Source: CBDAQD01 sp965275905
Lineage (GTDB): Bacteria > Pseudomonadota > Alphaproteobacteria > Rhizobiales > JAJFHC01
Assembly: GCA_965275905.1 (NCBI GenBank)
Contig: CBDHYJ010000038.1
Coordinates: 32,658 to 96,657, forward strand
Direction of reading: 5' to 3'
DNA length: 64,000 nucleotides
Positions 17,192 to 25,790 of this stretch are shown in pieces. The notes under the pieces are model-generated. The model worked only from the letters and a program-made list of their open reading frames with translations, ran no database searches and had not been told where the DNA came from. Position 1 is the first letter of the stretch. The number at the start of each line of letters is the position of its first letter. A program made the translations under genes and the position numbers.

Positions 17192-18592
17192 ATGAAACCA
17201 GTTCATGGTGCTCTCGATAAGACCGGTACCTTTCAATCCGAGGGGGAGTCGAATCTGTCCGAACGCCGTCGCGTCTGGGCAGAACGCTCACATGATGAAA
17301 GATCTTGCGAACTCATCAAGCGAGACGCCGAGCATTTTCTGCATCAATCGGTCTCATCACCCTGTCTCAGCGTCATCAGGAAGGCAGAAGGCATCTGGAT
17401 CGAGGACGGGGCGGGCCGGCGCTATATGGATTTTCATGGCAACAGCGTTCACCACATTGGTTACGGCCATCCGCGCTTGAAGGAAGCGATCCGGAAGCAA
17501 ATGGATGATTTGCCGTTTGCGCCTCGACGCTTCACTTGCGAGCCGGCGGTCGAGCTTGCGGAGAAGCTCGGCCAGATCTCACCAGGTACGCTGTCAAAGG
17601 TGCTGTTTGCGACCGGTGGATCGGACGCCGTTGAAATTGCCCTCAAGGTAGCGCGGGCAGCGACAGGCCGTTTCAAAACTCTTTCCTTCTGGGATGCGTT
17701 CCATGGCGCTGGCTTCGGCTCGTCCAGTGTGGGTGGAGAGGCGCTGTTCAGATCACATATTGCCGGTCCGCTGATCCCCGGCGCCGAACACGTTGCGCCA
17801 TTCGCGTGTTACCGGTGTCCGTACGGATACAAGGACAAGAACGGTGAACCGCCGCTGGAGATCTGTGAAAGCGCCTGCGCGAAGATGGTGCGTTATGTTC
17901 TGGAGCGTGAGGGAGATGTCGCGGCGGTCGTGGCGGAGCCCGCTCGCGCCGTACCCTATATTCCTCCTCCGGGTTTCTGGACGACCGTTCGCGAGGCATG
18001 CAGGGCCCACGGCGCTTTGTTGATATTCGACGAAATTCCGACCGGACTGGGAAAGACGGGCCGCATGTTTGCCTGTGAACACGACGAAGTCGTGCCTGAC
18101 ATTCTGGTCATTGGAAAATCATTGGGGGGCGGCATTCTGCCGATTGCCGCAACGTTGTGTCGTCCTGAGCTCGATGTCGCGGGAGAGTTTGCGATCGGCC
18201 ATTACACCCATGAGAAGAACCCCGTTACGACCCGAGCGGCGCTGACCACGATCGAGATCATCGAAGAAGAGGGGCTTGTCGAACATGCAGCCGCCGTTGG
18301 AACGCGCGCACTTGAAAGGCTATCCGACCTGAAGCGGACATGCGCTCTCGTCGGAGATGTGCGGGGCAGGGGGCTGCTTTTGGGCATTGAACTCGTGACC
18401 GATCGCGATGAAAAGACGCCAGCGAATGATGCCGCGGAAGAAGTCTATTACCGGTGTCTGGAGGGCGGGATCAGCTTTAAGATCTCGATGGGAAATGTTC
18501 TGACGCTGTCTCCACCACTCATGATATCGCATCAGGAGATAGATCAGGCCCTCGATGTTATCGAAGAGGCCATCCGGGCGGTCGCTCACTGA
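17192..18592 (+). CDS. Class III PLP-dependent aminotransferase family enzyme (PbfA-like)
   Basis: A 466-residue fold-type I PLP enzyme of the class III (ornithine/4-aminobutyrate) group. Signature pieces are YMDFHGNSVHHIGYGHPR, LFATGGSDAVEIALKVARA, LIFDEIPTGLGKTG and LVIGKSLGGGILP with the Schiff-base Lys. The cysteine-bearing insert FACYRCPYGYKDKN...CESACAKM and the HYTHEKNP loop recall enzymes annotated as (R)-1-hydroxy-2-aminoethylphosphonate ammonia-lyase (PbfA), so an aminophosphonate substrate is possible. No phosphonate genes are nearby. The ATG at 17192 has GGAAAG ahead and gives the best start. It converges with an MFS transporter gene that could move a related compound. The family is firm; the substrate is inference. 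Confidence 0.82.
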   Translation: MKPVHGALDKTGTFQSEGESNLSERRRVWAERSHDERSCELIKRDAEHFLHQSVSSPCLSVIRKAEGIWIEDGAGRRYMDFHGNSVHHIGYGHPRLKEAIRKQMDDLPFAPRRFTCEPAVELAEKLGQISPGTLSKVLFATGGSDAVEIALKVARAATGRFKTLSFWDAFHGAGFGSSSVGGEALFRSHIAGPLIPGAEHVAPFACYRCPYGYKDKNGEPPLEICESACAKMVRYVLEREGDVAAVVAEPARAVPYIPPPGFWTTVREACRAHGALLIFDEIPTGLGKTGRMFACEHDEVVPDILVIGKSLGGGILPIAATLCRPELDVAGEFAIGHYTHEKNPVTTRAALTTIEIIEEEGLVEHAAAVGTRALERLSDLKRTCALVGDVRGRGLLLGIELVTDRDEKTPANDAAEEVYYRCLEGGISFKISMGNVLTLSPPLMISHQEIDQALDVIEEAIRAVAH

Positions 18593-18615
18593 GGGAGTCC
18601 GCTGCGGTTGCCGTT

Positions 18616-19836
18616 TCACTCAGCGGGTTGTTCAGCCGGTGATTGCTGACCGGTAACCGCGCGTGTCCTGGGCAGCAGAAGAACCGAAAACAGCGTCACG
18701 CAGGCGAAGATTGCCAGCGTGCCGAAAAGGATATCAAAACCCCAGTTCGCATGCAGCCAGGCCAATATCGGGACGGCGGAGGCCATCACGGTAAATCCTA
18801 TGATGAAGCGCGCTCCGAATATGCGCGCACGCCACTCGCTGTTTGTAATTCTCCCCAGCAACACATCATTGATCGGAATTTGACCAAATACGGCGAGCAT
18901 GAACCCCGTCGCAATCAGCAGGGTCCAAGGCCCGCTCAGACCGATCATGAGGCCTAGAAAGACAACCTGCAACGCGGCGACTGCGCCGAAGACAATACGC
19001 ACCGAATAGCGATCAATCGTCCACCCCACGACGAGTTGAGCGAATGCGGCAAGTGTAAAGACCACAAAAGCATATAGCCCGACTGCCGATGCCGTTTCCG
19101 CAATATCGCCCAGCCGCTCCTCAAATATCTTCGGCAACGCAAACGTCGTGCTTTGAAATATGAAACTCCCAATCGCCGTCGTGATCGTCACGATCACCAG
19201 AATGTGGATCAGCGTCGATCTTGGTAGTGTTGAGACCCCTTTGCCCTTGGTTGACTTCGGGGCGGCGGCAGAGGCAACGCTGCCGACGCCGTCCCGAAGA
19301 AACAGCAAGTAGGCGATGCCCGTGGCCAGGGAGATAATGCCCGGAACGATGAACGCCATCCGCCAGCCGGAGACATCAATCAGGAAGCCGGCAATCAAGG
19401 CCGCGGAAGCAACACCAATATTGCCAAAGACTCCATTCACCGCGATCGCCATTCCGGTCTTTTCTCGGCCTTCCACAACCATGGCAATGCCGACCGGATG
19501 ATAAATCGCGCCGAATATCCCGATTGCAAGCAGACCGGCACCTATTTGCATTGGCGACTGCGCGAAGCCGGTGAGTATTGAACTGATCCCTATCCCGACA
19601 AAGAACACGGCCATCATGCCCGCTCTGCTCCACTTGTCGCCAAGCCAGCCGGCAGGAATCGCGCAGACACCGAAAGCGACGAAACCGGGCGTCGCGTAGG
19701 GGATCAATTGTGCATAGGTCATCCCCCAATCATGGATCAGGGCAAGCGCGGCGACGGTCGCGAACAAAAGCATGAACAGGTGGTCGTAAAAGTGCCCCAC
19801 GTTCAGAAAAAGAAAGTGCACGCGTTCGCGCGTCAT
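18616..19836 (-). CDS. MFS transporter
   Basis: A 406-residue major facilitator with about twelve membrane segments. The loop 2-3 signature is AGWLGDKWSRAGMM, and FGAIYHPVGIAMVVEG in TM4-5 recalls the fosmidomycin-resistance and small-drug efflux branch. The start at 19836 has AGAGG eight bases ahead. It converges with the class III aminotransferase gene, only 23 bases apart, and diverges from the crystallin-like gene. The substrate is unknown; linkage to the aminotransferase is weak because they are not co-transcribed. Confidence 0.87.
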   Translation of the reverse strand: MTRERVHFLFLNVGHFYDHLFMLLFATVAALALIHDWGMTYAQLIPYATPGFVAFGVCAIPAGWLGDKWSRAGMMAVFFVGIGISSILTGFAQSPMQIGAGLLAIGIFGAIYHPVGIAMVVEGREKTGMAIAVNGVFGNIGVASAALIAGFLIDVSGWRMAFIVPGIISLATGIAYLLFLRDGVGSVASAAAPKSTKGKGVSTLPRSTLIHILVIVTITTAIGSFIFQSTTFALPKIFEERLGDIAETASAVGLYAFVVFTLAAFAQLVVGWTIDRYSVRIVFGAVAALQVVFLGLMIGLSGPWTLLIATGFMLAVFGQIPINDVLLGRITNSEWRARIFGARFIIGFTVMASAVPILAWLHANWGFDILFGTLAIFACVTLFSVLLLPRTRAVTGQQSPAEQPAE

Positions 19837-20034
19837 TCGTCGAGCCTCTTTGGTTGCCGGATCGCACCAGCTACCATAATGCGACGCAAGGCATTAGTCT
19901 CGGAGATACTCCAGCGCAAAAAATGCTGGCTGATTGTTCAGCATTGGTTCATTCCGGAGGGGCCATGAAGTATGCATGTCTTGCACTGCTGGAGCAGTAT
20001 TGGTCTGTTTCCGGGCGAATTCGGGAGGTTGGTT

Positions 20035-21837
20035 TTGCATAGTCTTCGCACATCGGCTTTCATTTCTGCGGTGGTTGCTGCCATTTCGTTTGCTTCTTCG
20101 GCTGAAGCGCAGCCAGCGACAGCATGTTTTTACCAGCACGCGAATTTCCAGGGTGATCGGATTTGCGCCGGTCCCGGTGATGCCCGCGCGGACCTTCGGT
20201 TCTTCAACGACATCATCTCCTCCATCACCGTTCCCGCGGGAACCAGAGTGACGGTTTGTGAAAATGTCCGGTTCGGCGGGCGATGCCGGAACATCGACCA
20301 GAATGTCGCTTACGTCGGCGACAGATGGAATGACCGGATTTCTTCGATAAGGGTTGCAAGACGTGTGGCCGATGGCGGTGGCGACGGGCCGGTCGGTCGC
20401 AACAGGGTTTGTTTCTTCGAGCACGCGGACTTCCGAGGCAGACGTTTGTGCGCGCGCGTCGGGGAGAATTTCCGTAGCATGCCACCGGGGTGGAATGATC
20501 GGGTGTCCTCTTTCCGCGTTGGCCGCAATGCGAATGTGAGGGTCTGCGAACATGATCGATATGGCGGACGGTGTCGCGTCTATGCCCGGGACCGCGCGTA
20601 TGTGGGGGACCGCTGGAACGATAGGATTTCTTCGTTCCGGGTTGTGCGGCAAGTCGCCGGAGAACCGGAAAATGGGCCCGTCGGCCGGAACAGGGTATGT
20701 CTGTTTGAGCATGCCGAATTTCGGGGCAGACGAATTTGTGCCGGTGCCGGGGAAGCATTTCGCAGAATGCCGGATGGTTGGAACGACAGAGTGTCCTCAT
20801 TGCGGATCGGCCAAGGGGTAAACGTTCAGGTTTGCGAGAACTCGCGGTTCCGGGGTCGCTGCCGGGATTATGGCCGCGATCAGACTTATGTCGGCGACAG
20901 GTGGAATGACCGGATTTCGTCATTCCGCGTTGTGTCCAGTCGCCCGCGCCCGGGCGACGGCGGTCTTGCGCGCAATGAGGCCTGTTTCTTCGAACATGCC
21001 GACTTCCGTGGGCGCGGATTCTGTACCCGTGTCGGAGATGCATCGAGGCGTATGCCGCCGGGTTGGAACGACCGTGTTTCATCACTCAGACTAGGGCGAA
21101 ATGCCGATGTGCGCGTTTGCGAACATGAACGCTTCGGTGGGCGGTGCAGGGTGTATACACAGGACCGCCGGTATGTCGGAGATCGCTGGAATGACAGGAT
21201 TTCGTCGTTCCGGGTGGTTCGCCCCGGTGCCGGCGAGCCCGAGCCCGAGCTTGTCAGAAATGGCGTCTGCTTCTTCGAGCACGCGGATTTTCGAGGGCAA
21301 AGATTCTGTGTCCGACGGGGTGAAGCGCTGCGCCGCATGCCGCCAGGCTGGAACGATCGAATTTCATCGCTGCGGGTACGCGGTCGAGCAGCCGTAGAGG
21401 TCTGCGAGAACAATCGATTTGGCGGACGCTGTCGTGCCTATGATCGCGATCGCCGGTATGTCGGTGACCGCTGGAATGACCGCATTTCTTCCATACGCGT
21501 AGGCGGGCCAGGAGACTTCGCCGGCGGACCGCCTCCTTCCGGACCCCGGTTTCCTCCGCCGGCATCGGCGAACTCGCATCCGCATAGAATCTGCTTTTTC
21601 AGTAGCGACAAATTTCGCGGAAGGTGGTTCTGTGACCAGCCGCGTAGCCGCGTAAACCGATTGCCGCCCGAGTGGAACAACCAGATTGAGTCAATACGTA
21701 TGTTCGGCAACTCCACGGTGAAGATCTGTGACAAGCCGAATCTGGCCGGGCAGTGCACCGTTCTTCAGCGCAGCAACAAGCGGATTGGGTCTGCATGGGT
21801 CAATAAGCTATCTTCCTACCAGATATTCCTGCCCTGA
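20035..21837 (+). CDS. Secreted beta-gamma-crystallin-like repeat protein (twelve motifs)
   Basis: A 600-residue exported protein. The TTG at 20035 is the best start: GGGAGG lies just upstream and it opens directly on a signal peptide (AFISAVVAAISFASSAEA, cleavage before QPATA). An ATG at 19972 would place an odd segment ahead of it. The mature protein is six tandem units of about 95 residues beginning near bases 20125, 20410, 20698, 20983, 21268 and 21592. Each has two Greek-key-like motifs, C-F-F-E-H-A-D-F-R-G then V-C-E-N-x-R-F-G-G-R-C. Each motif in units 1-5 ends in N-D-x-x-S-S (WNDRISS, WNDRVSS, FNDIISS), the calcium-binding signature of beta-gamma-crystallins. Unit 6 is diverged (NNQIES, VNKLSS). 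Family I36 inhibitors share the fold. A calcium-dependent extracellular or surface role is inferred. Confidence 0.82.
   Translation: MHSLRTSAFISAVVAAISFASSAEAQPATACFYQHANFQGDRICAGPGDARADLRFFNDIISSITVPAGTRVTVCENVRFGGRCRNIDQNVAYVGDRWNDRISSIRVARRVADGGGDGPVGRNRVCFFEHADFRGRRLCARVGENFRSMPPGWNDRVSSFRVGRNANVRVCEHDRYGGRCRVYARDRAYVGDRWNDRISSFRVVRQVAGEPENGPVGRNRVCLFEHAEFRGRRICAGAGEAFRRMPDGWNDRVSSLRIGQGVNVQVCENSRFRGRCRDYGRDQTYVGDRWNDRISSFRVVSSRPRPGDGGLARNEACFFEHADFRGRGFCTRVGDASRRMPPGWNDRVSSLRLGRNADVRVCEHERFGGRCRVYTQDRRYVGDRWNDRISSFRVVRPGAGEPEPELVRNGVCFFEHADFRGQRFCVRRGEALRRMPPGWNDRISSLRVRGRAAVEVCENNRFGGRCRAYDRDRRYVGDRWNDRISSIRVGGPGDFAGGPPPSGPRFPPPASANSHPHRICFFSSDKFRGRWFCDQPRSRVNRLPPEWNNQIESIRMFGNSTVKICDKPNLAGQCTVLQRSNKRIGSAWVNKLSSYQIFLP
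20125..21834 (+). repeat. Six in-frame tandem repeats of about 285 bases
   Basis: The crystallin-like gene is built of six direct repeats with spacings of about 285, 288, 285, 285 and 324 bases. The most conserved stretch encodes YVGDRWNDRISS and recurs almost unchanged at the DNA level in units 1-5. Unit 6 is more diverged and is preceded by a Pro-rich linker. Such near-identical repeats can gain or lose units by recombination. Confidence 0.85.
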
Positions 21838-21918
21838 ACTCGAATGTGTTCGAAAGCCGAGAGCCAGGGGGGAGATGTGCTTGTTTGACATACGACATCA
21901 ATTGGGACCCAGACGAAC

Positions 21919-22299
21919 ATGAAACTCGATCATTTCCTCATTCGCGCCCGAGAGCTCGATCAGATGCGGGATTTCTTTTCCGACGTGATCGGTTTGGAAG
22001 TTGGGCCGCGGCCGGACTTTCAGTTCCCGGGCTATTGGATGTACAGCGAGGACATGCCGGTGGTGCACTTGGCCCAGAACAACGTCGGGTCCAGCTCAGG
22101 CGATGGTGAAGACGCTGGTCCCGTCGATCACATAGCGTTCACGTCTGACGACTATCGGGAATTGATGACCCGCCTTGAGGCTGCCGGTGCGAACTTTGAG
22201 GAGCGCAAGGTGCCAGGCGGTCAGGCGCATCAGGTTTTCGTTCACGGGCCTGAAGGTGTGAAGGTCGAGATACAGTTTTCAGCCTCCTCGGTCTCCTGA
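21919..22299 (+). CDS. VOC superfamily (glyoxalase/dioxygenase-like) protein
   Basis: A 126-residue vicinal-oxygen-chelate domain made of two beta-alpha-beta-beta-beta modules. The metal-ligand positions look present: His in MKLDHFLIRA, His in PVVHLAQNN, His in PVDHIAFTS, and Glu in GVKVEIQFS. Length fits a single-domain VOC enzyme. Members include glyoxalase I, extradiol dioxygenases and fosfomycin thiol transferases; the substrate is not evident. It stands alone after the crystallin-like gene, with 81 bases between. The ribosome binding site is weak. Confidence 0.85.
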   Translation: MKLDHFLIRARELDQMRDFFSDVIGLEVGPRPDFQFPGYWMYSEDMPVVHLAQNNVGSSSGDGEDAGPVDHIAFTSDDYRELMTRLEAAGANFEERKVPGGQAHQVFVHGPEGVKVEIQFSASSVS

Positions 22300-22423
22300 G
22301 ACTGTCACGGTGCCGCTGACACTTTGGCACCCGGACATGGGTGTGGCAGGAGTATTCGATATCTCCACATGTTCCGGGGCGGTAAGCGAGAGAGAATTGT
22401 CATCGCGTTCGTTCTGAGTTGAG

Positions 22424-23323
22424 TCAGCTGATGAATGACTCTGGAAGCGCGTTAGCGTGGTTCTCCAGCAGCGTTTCGCCAATTGCATCAATGGCGAGAT
22501 ACGGGGGGCGGGCGAGGGCGCCGATGTTGCCGTCGAGCCGCCTTGCTGTGAGCTGTTTGCCATAACTGACAGCAAAATCGATCGATTGCATTGCAAAGAC
22601 GATAACGGGGAGAATTTCCCTGTAGAGAGCGTCTGCGCGTTCGAAATCTCCTGATCGAAAATGATTATAGATCTTGATCTGAATATCTGCGCAATCGGGA
22701 GCGGGGATCATCCCGGCGCATCCGGCCCTCAGGTTGTCAGGCAGTTCGAGACCGCCTCTGCCATTGAAGATGGCAATCTTGCCTTCAACTGAATCAATGA
22801 ACCGACGAACCTGGTAGACTGGCCCTTCGCCTTTCATGACCGAGAAATTCTCATTCTGTCTTTGAAGCTGCCTGACACCGTAGGGAGACAGGCCAACACC
22901 GAGAAATTCAGGCGCGTTTTGAATGCCGATTGTTATCGGAAGGCGCGCCATGACGCGGTCGTAAAATCTGATCAGGTCCAGTTCGCTGAGATCAGATTCC
23001 CGAGGTGGCTGCAATACCAGCCAATCAGCTCCGGCTTCGGACGCGAAGCGCCCGAGATCGATCTGTTCTTCCGGCGTCTCGCCAGCAACAGTGACCGCCA
23101 GCGGCACTCTTTGAGCGACGTCCTCGATGCACCATTCGATAATGCTTCTGCGCTCTTGAGACTCGAGTTTGGAAACTTCGGTAATCAGGCCGAGGACGGC
23201 GATCCCGTGCGCGCCCGCAGCGATCATCGCGTTGGTCTGAGCGCGCATCGCTTCGCGGTCGAGCGAACCGTCGCTCTGAAAGAATGCATAGAGCATTGGA
23301 TATATGCCGTGAGGAGTTGTCAT
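22424..23323 (-). CDS. DHDPS/N-acetylneuraminate lyase family protein, atypical active site
   Basis: A 299-residue TIM-barrel class I aldolase-like enzyme. The Schiff-base Lys is clear in FSVMKGEGPVYQ. Other hallmark residues of dihydrodipicolinate synthase are missing. The Thr-Thr loop (GTTGE in E. coli DapA) reads GLITE. The catalytic Tyr of LYNVP is Gln in GIQNAP, and the substrate-binding Arg five residues on is absent. Lysine biosynthesis is therefore unlikely; a different keto-acid lyase or dehydratase role fits better. The start has GAAGAAGG upstream. It stands alone and is divergent from a small hypothetical gene. Confidence 0.82.
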   Translation of the reverse strand: MTTPHGIYPMLYAFFQSDGSLDREAMRAQTNAMIAAGAHGIAVLGLITEVSKLESQERRSIIEWCIEDVAQRVPLAVTVAGETPEEQIDLGRFASEAGADWLVLQPPRESDLSELDLIRFYDRVMARLPITIGIQNAPEFLGVGLSPYGVRQLQRQNENFSVMKGEGPVYQVRRFIDSVEGKIAIFNGRGGLELPDNLRAGCAGMIPAPDCADIQIKIYNHFRSGDFERADALYREILPVIVFAMQSIDFAVSYGKQLTARRLDGNIGALARPPYLAIDAIGETLLENHANALPESFIS

Positions 23324-23412
23324 TGCCTTCTTCCGGTGGCTTAAGTTTGCGTGACGAAAGACCAGGTTTGGGATATCGATCGCCTTTACAGGGACTCGTT
23401 GCAGAGGACAGC

Positions 23413-23766
23413 ATGCCAGAGGCAGATCAACAGAACCAAAATATTGATCCCGAGATCAAAAAAGAGATCTTGTTGAGACTTGCAGGGCGCATCGAGACAG
23501 GTCAGGCCGGCAAGCTCGACCTCGTGTCGCTTCTCAGAATGCTCGAAGTCGAGGACCCGGTCGTCTGGTTCTCGCGGCATGGCAATCCGATAGAGAACGT
23601 CGAAGCCGCCGGAGAGTTGATGAAATCGGTGCTGACGGAGGACGAAGCGCGCAATGCCCTTGCCCTCGTTCTGACATCCGGATCGTCCGGGGCAGGGCCA
23701 GGCGGGTTCCTGGCGCATAGCCTCAGGATCCTGGCGTCCCGCCTGCCCGGAGATGAATCGGAATAG
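23413..23766 (+). CDS. Hypothetical protein, 117 residues
   Basis: I do not recognise this family. The ATG at 23413 has AGAGGA at good spacing. The product starts acidic and helical (NIDPEIKKEILLRLAGRIET), then LDLVSLLRMLEVEDPVVWF, and ends in a Gly-rich turn and a helix (AHSLRILASRLPGDESE). There is no signal peptide or membrane segment, so it is probably cytoplasmic. It diverges from the aldolase-like gene (90 bases) and converges on the L,D-transpeptidase gene, with a terminator hairpin between them. Confidence 0.65.
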   Translation: MPEADQQNQNIDPEIKKEILLRLAGRIETGQAGKLDLVSLLRMLEVEDPVVWFSRHGNPIENVEAAGELMKSVLTEDEARNALALVLTSGSSGAGPGGFLAHSLRILASRLPGDESE

Positions 23767-23798
23767 AAAAACGCCGGCAAGCAATTCGCTCGCCGGCG
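23767..23798 (-). terminator. Rho-independent terminator of the L,D-transpeptidase gene
   Basis: An eleven-base stem with one mismatch (CGCCGGCGAGC and GCTTGCCGGCG on the minus strand), a five-base loop and a run of five T on the minus strand. It lies about 30 bases past the stop codon of the leftward L,D-transpeptidase gene. It sits right after the stop of the rightward 117-residue gene and could serve it in part, but that side has no T run. Confidence 0.8.
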
Positions 23799-23828
23799 TC
23801 CAGCATTCCGTTGGTCGGAAGATCCGAC

Positions 23829-24503
23829 TTACTGATAGACGTAAACAGTCGCGCCAATCGGCACACGCTTGTACAGGTCGACGACGTCCGAGTTCATCAT
23901 CCGGATGCAGCCACTCGACATTGCTTGACCGATCGTATGCGCCTGATTTGTTCCGTGGATGCGATAAAGGGTGTTGCCGAGATAAAGCGCGCGGGCACCA
24001 AGCGGATTCCGCGGACCGCCTTCCATCCGCCTCGGAAGACCCGGCTGACGCTTGCGCATTTCTGCCGGCGGAACCCACGCCGGCCATTTGGCCTTGCGTG
24101 AAATACGCTCCTTGCCACCCCAGGTGAAGCCCAGACGGCCCACTCCAATACCGTACTCGATCGCATCGCCGTCGTGCAGGACGTACCAGAGTTTCCGGCG
24201 TTTCGTGCTGATGACAACACTGCCAGGCTTGTGCACGCCGGTGAATTTCACACGGCGACGCGTTCCGTCGCCATGCTCCCAACGCGAAAAGTTGGCCCGG
24301 CCGACGGCAGCGACACGCGTCCGCTTCTGTGCCGGAGCATGTTGTCTTTGCATTTCCGGATCTGGCTTGCTCCAGAGCCACGGATCAGCCAGACGGAGCA
24401 ATTCCGTGGTTCCGGGTCGCTCGTAACGGTTTTGACTGGCAGAGGCCGGTTCGACAAAGATTACAGCAGCCAGCCCGAGTGTAAGCAGCAATGATTTGCG
24501 CAT
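23829..24503 (-). CDS. L,D-transpeptidase (YkuD), exported
   Basis: A 224-residue periplasmic enzyme that makes 3-3 crosslinks in peptidoglycan or anchors proteins to it. A signal peptide (about residues 1-22, LTLGLAAVIFVEPASA) is followed by a basic linker and the YkuD domain (about 95-224). The catalytic motif is intact: IHGTNQAHTIGQAMSSGCIR, with His and Cys. The preceding PRNPLGARALYLGNTLYR is standard for the family. The start has GGGGA ahead. It has a close paralogue at 51627-52286. It is a single gene with its own terminator. Confidence 0.92.
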   Translation of the reverse strand: MRKSLLLTLGLAAVIFVEPASASQNRYERPGTTELLRLADPWLWSKPDPEMQRQHAPAQKRTRVAAVGRANFSRWEHGDGTRRRVKFTGVHKPGSVVISTKRRKLWYVLHDGDAIEYGIGVGRLGFTWGGKERISRKAKWPAWVPPAEMRKRQPGLPRRMEGGPRNPLGARALYLGNTLYRIHGTNQAHTIGQAMSSGCIRMMNSDVVDLYKRVPIGATVYVYQ

Positions 24504-24665
24504 GACGGTCCCCTTATAGATTTTGCCCGCAGTGTCGGCGCAGCCGATTGTTATTTTCTGAATCCCGGCGCGCGAAATGTATTCATCCCTAAAATTCGGT
24601 TAACTTTGCTCCGCACGCTTCATCATTTTTCGATGCCTCGGCATCGCTTGCCGGCGCGTATCTGC

Positions 24666-25538
24666 TCACTGCATCGCATCCTGGCCTGTCTGTTGCGCGA
24701 AGAATGACGCGCTCGACGGCTTCTGAGGGAGTTCCAGTTCATAATCGATAGATCTGACTCGCCCTGAACGCTTGCCGCGTACAAGCAGTCCCTCAAACTT
24801 GCTCGGGACCGGATTTGGGCTCAACGGCACCGCATCCTCGGCAGAGTACACGCAAATGAAGAGCGTACGTGGAGCATCCGACATATTCACTGCGGATCCG
24901 TGCAGAAGGCGGGTGTGCATCAGGCAAACGGAACCGGCCGGCCCCGTGCACAGCTTGGACCGTGTCCGGCAATCAGCCTCGACGTCTTCGTCAACCGCGC
25001 CCGTGAAATTGCCGCCATGCCAAAGTGTATGTATTGCCCCTTTGTGGGTGCCCGGCAGGACTTCGAGCGGCCCGTTGACTTCAGAAACCTCGTCCAACAT
25101 GAGCAGTGCAGTAACGAGGTCATCATTGCTGTGGGGCGTGAATGGAAAGTCTTGATGCCACTTCACCGCGGTGGCACCACCGGGGAGTTTTGAATTGATT
25201 TTCGAGTGGTGAAACTTCACATCCGGTCCAATGAGATCCGCAACGCAGTCCGTCATCCGGCTGTTCGCCATCACGTTGAAAAAACAATCCGAGATCTCGA
25301 CCGGAGAATTCACGCGCCGCAGCTTCGGGCAATCCGGCGAATGACTGTCCTCGAGATCAAAGCGTGGACGCCCGTCCTGTGTTTCACCGTAGTTCTCAGC
25401 GTGGGACTTGCTCTCTTCAACCCAGTCAGCGAACGCATCCTGCAAACTCGCCAGTTCCTGCGCCGTGACCGCATCCTCGACGACCAGGTAGCCGTTATCG
25501 CGGAAGAAAGATAACTCGGTCTCATTCAGAACAGACAT
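24666..25538 (-). CDS. Phytanoyl-CoA dioxygenase (PhyH) family protein
   Basis: A 290-residue Fe(II)/2-oxoglutarate-dependent oxygenase. The facial triad is visible: His and Asp in KWHQDFPF and the distal His in LLHGSAVN, with the 2-oxoglutarate-binding Arg in APRTLFICVY. The N-terminal FFRDNGYLVVEDAVT is the usual PhyH opening. Bacterial members hydroxylate diverse small molecules, including amino acids, ectoine and natural products. Nothing beside it points to a substrate. It is transcribed alone. Confidence 0.87.
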   Translation of the reverse strand: MSVLNETELSFFRDNGYLVVEDAVTAQELASLQDAFADWVEESKSHAENYGETQDGRPRFDLEDSHSPDCPKLRRVNSPVEISDCFFNVMANSRMTDCVADLIGPDVKFHHSKINSKLPGGATAVKWHQDFPFTPHSNDDLVTALLMLDEVSEVNGPLEVLPGTHKGAIHTLWHGGNFTGAVDEDVEADCRTRSKLCTGPAGSVCLMHTRLLHGSAVNMSDAPRTLFICVYSAEDAVPLSPNPVPSKFEGLLVRGKRSGRVRSIDYELELPQKPSSASFFAQQTGQDAMQ

Positions 25539-25790
25539 GCTCTAAGTCCCATAAATACAAAGCAATCCTGCCGCTGCAGGGTGACAAATGCAACGGCATT
25601 ATTATCTTGGACGCAGGGAGCACCTGGGTGTTCCCAATCTTCTCCGAGAAACGGGAATGTGATGTTCCGTCTCGTCGAGGTGAAGCCTCGTGATCGGGAG
25701 TCATCCTATAATTGCGAAGTTCGGGCGAGCAGGGGACTCGCATCTTGAAGGTCAATTAAGCGGAGGGGCGCAGCGTATCAGGAGGTCATT

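Noticed and set aside
20225..21085. 286-residue frame opposite the crystallin-like repeats
   Set aside because: His/Arg/Pro-rich mirror of the repeats, with no independent support.
20035..21837. Crystallin repeats as a CRISPR-like array
   Set aside because: The period is about 285 bases and in-frame coding; no short repeat-spacer structure.
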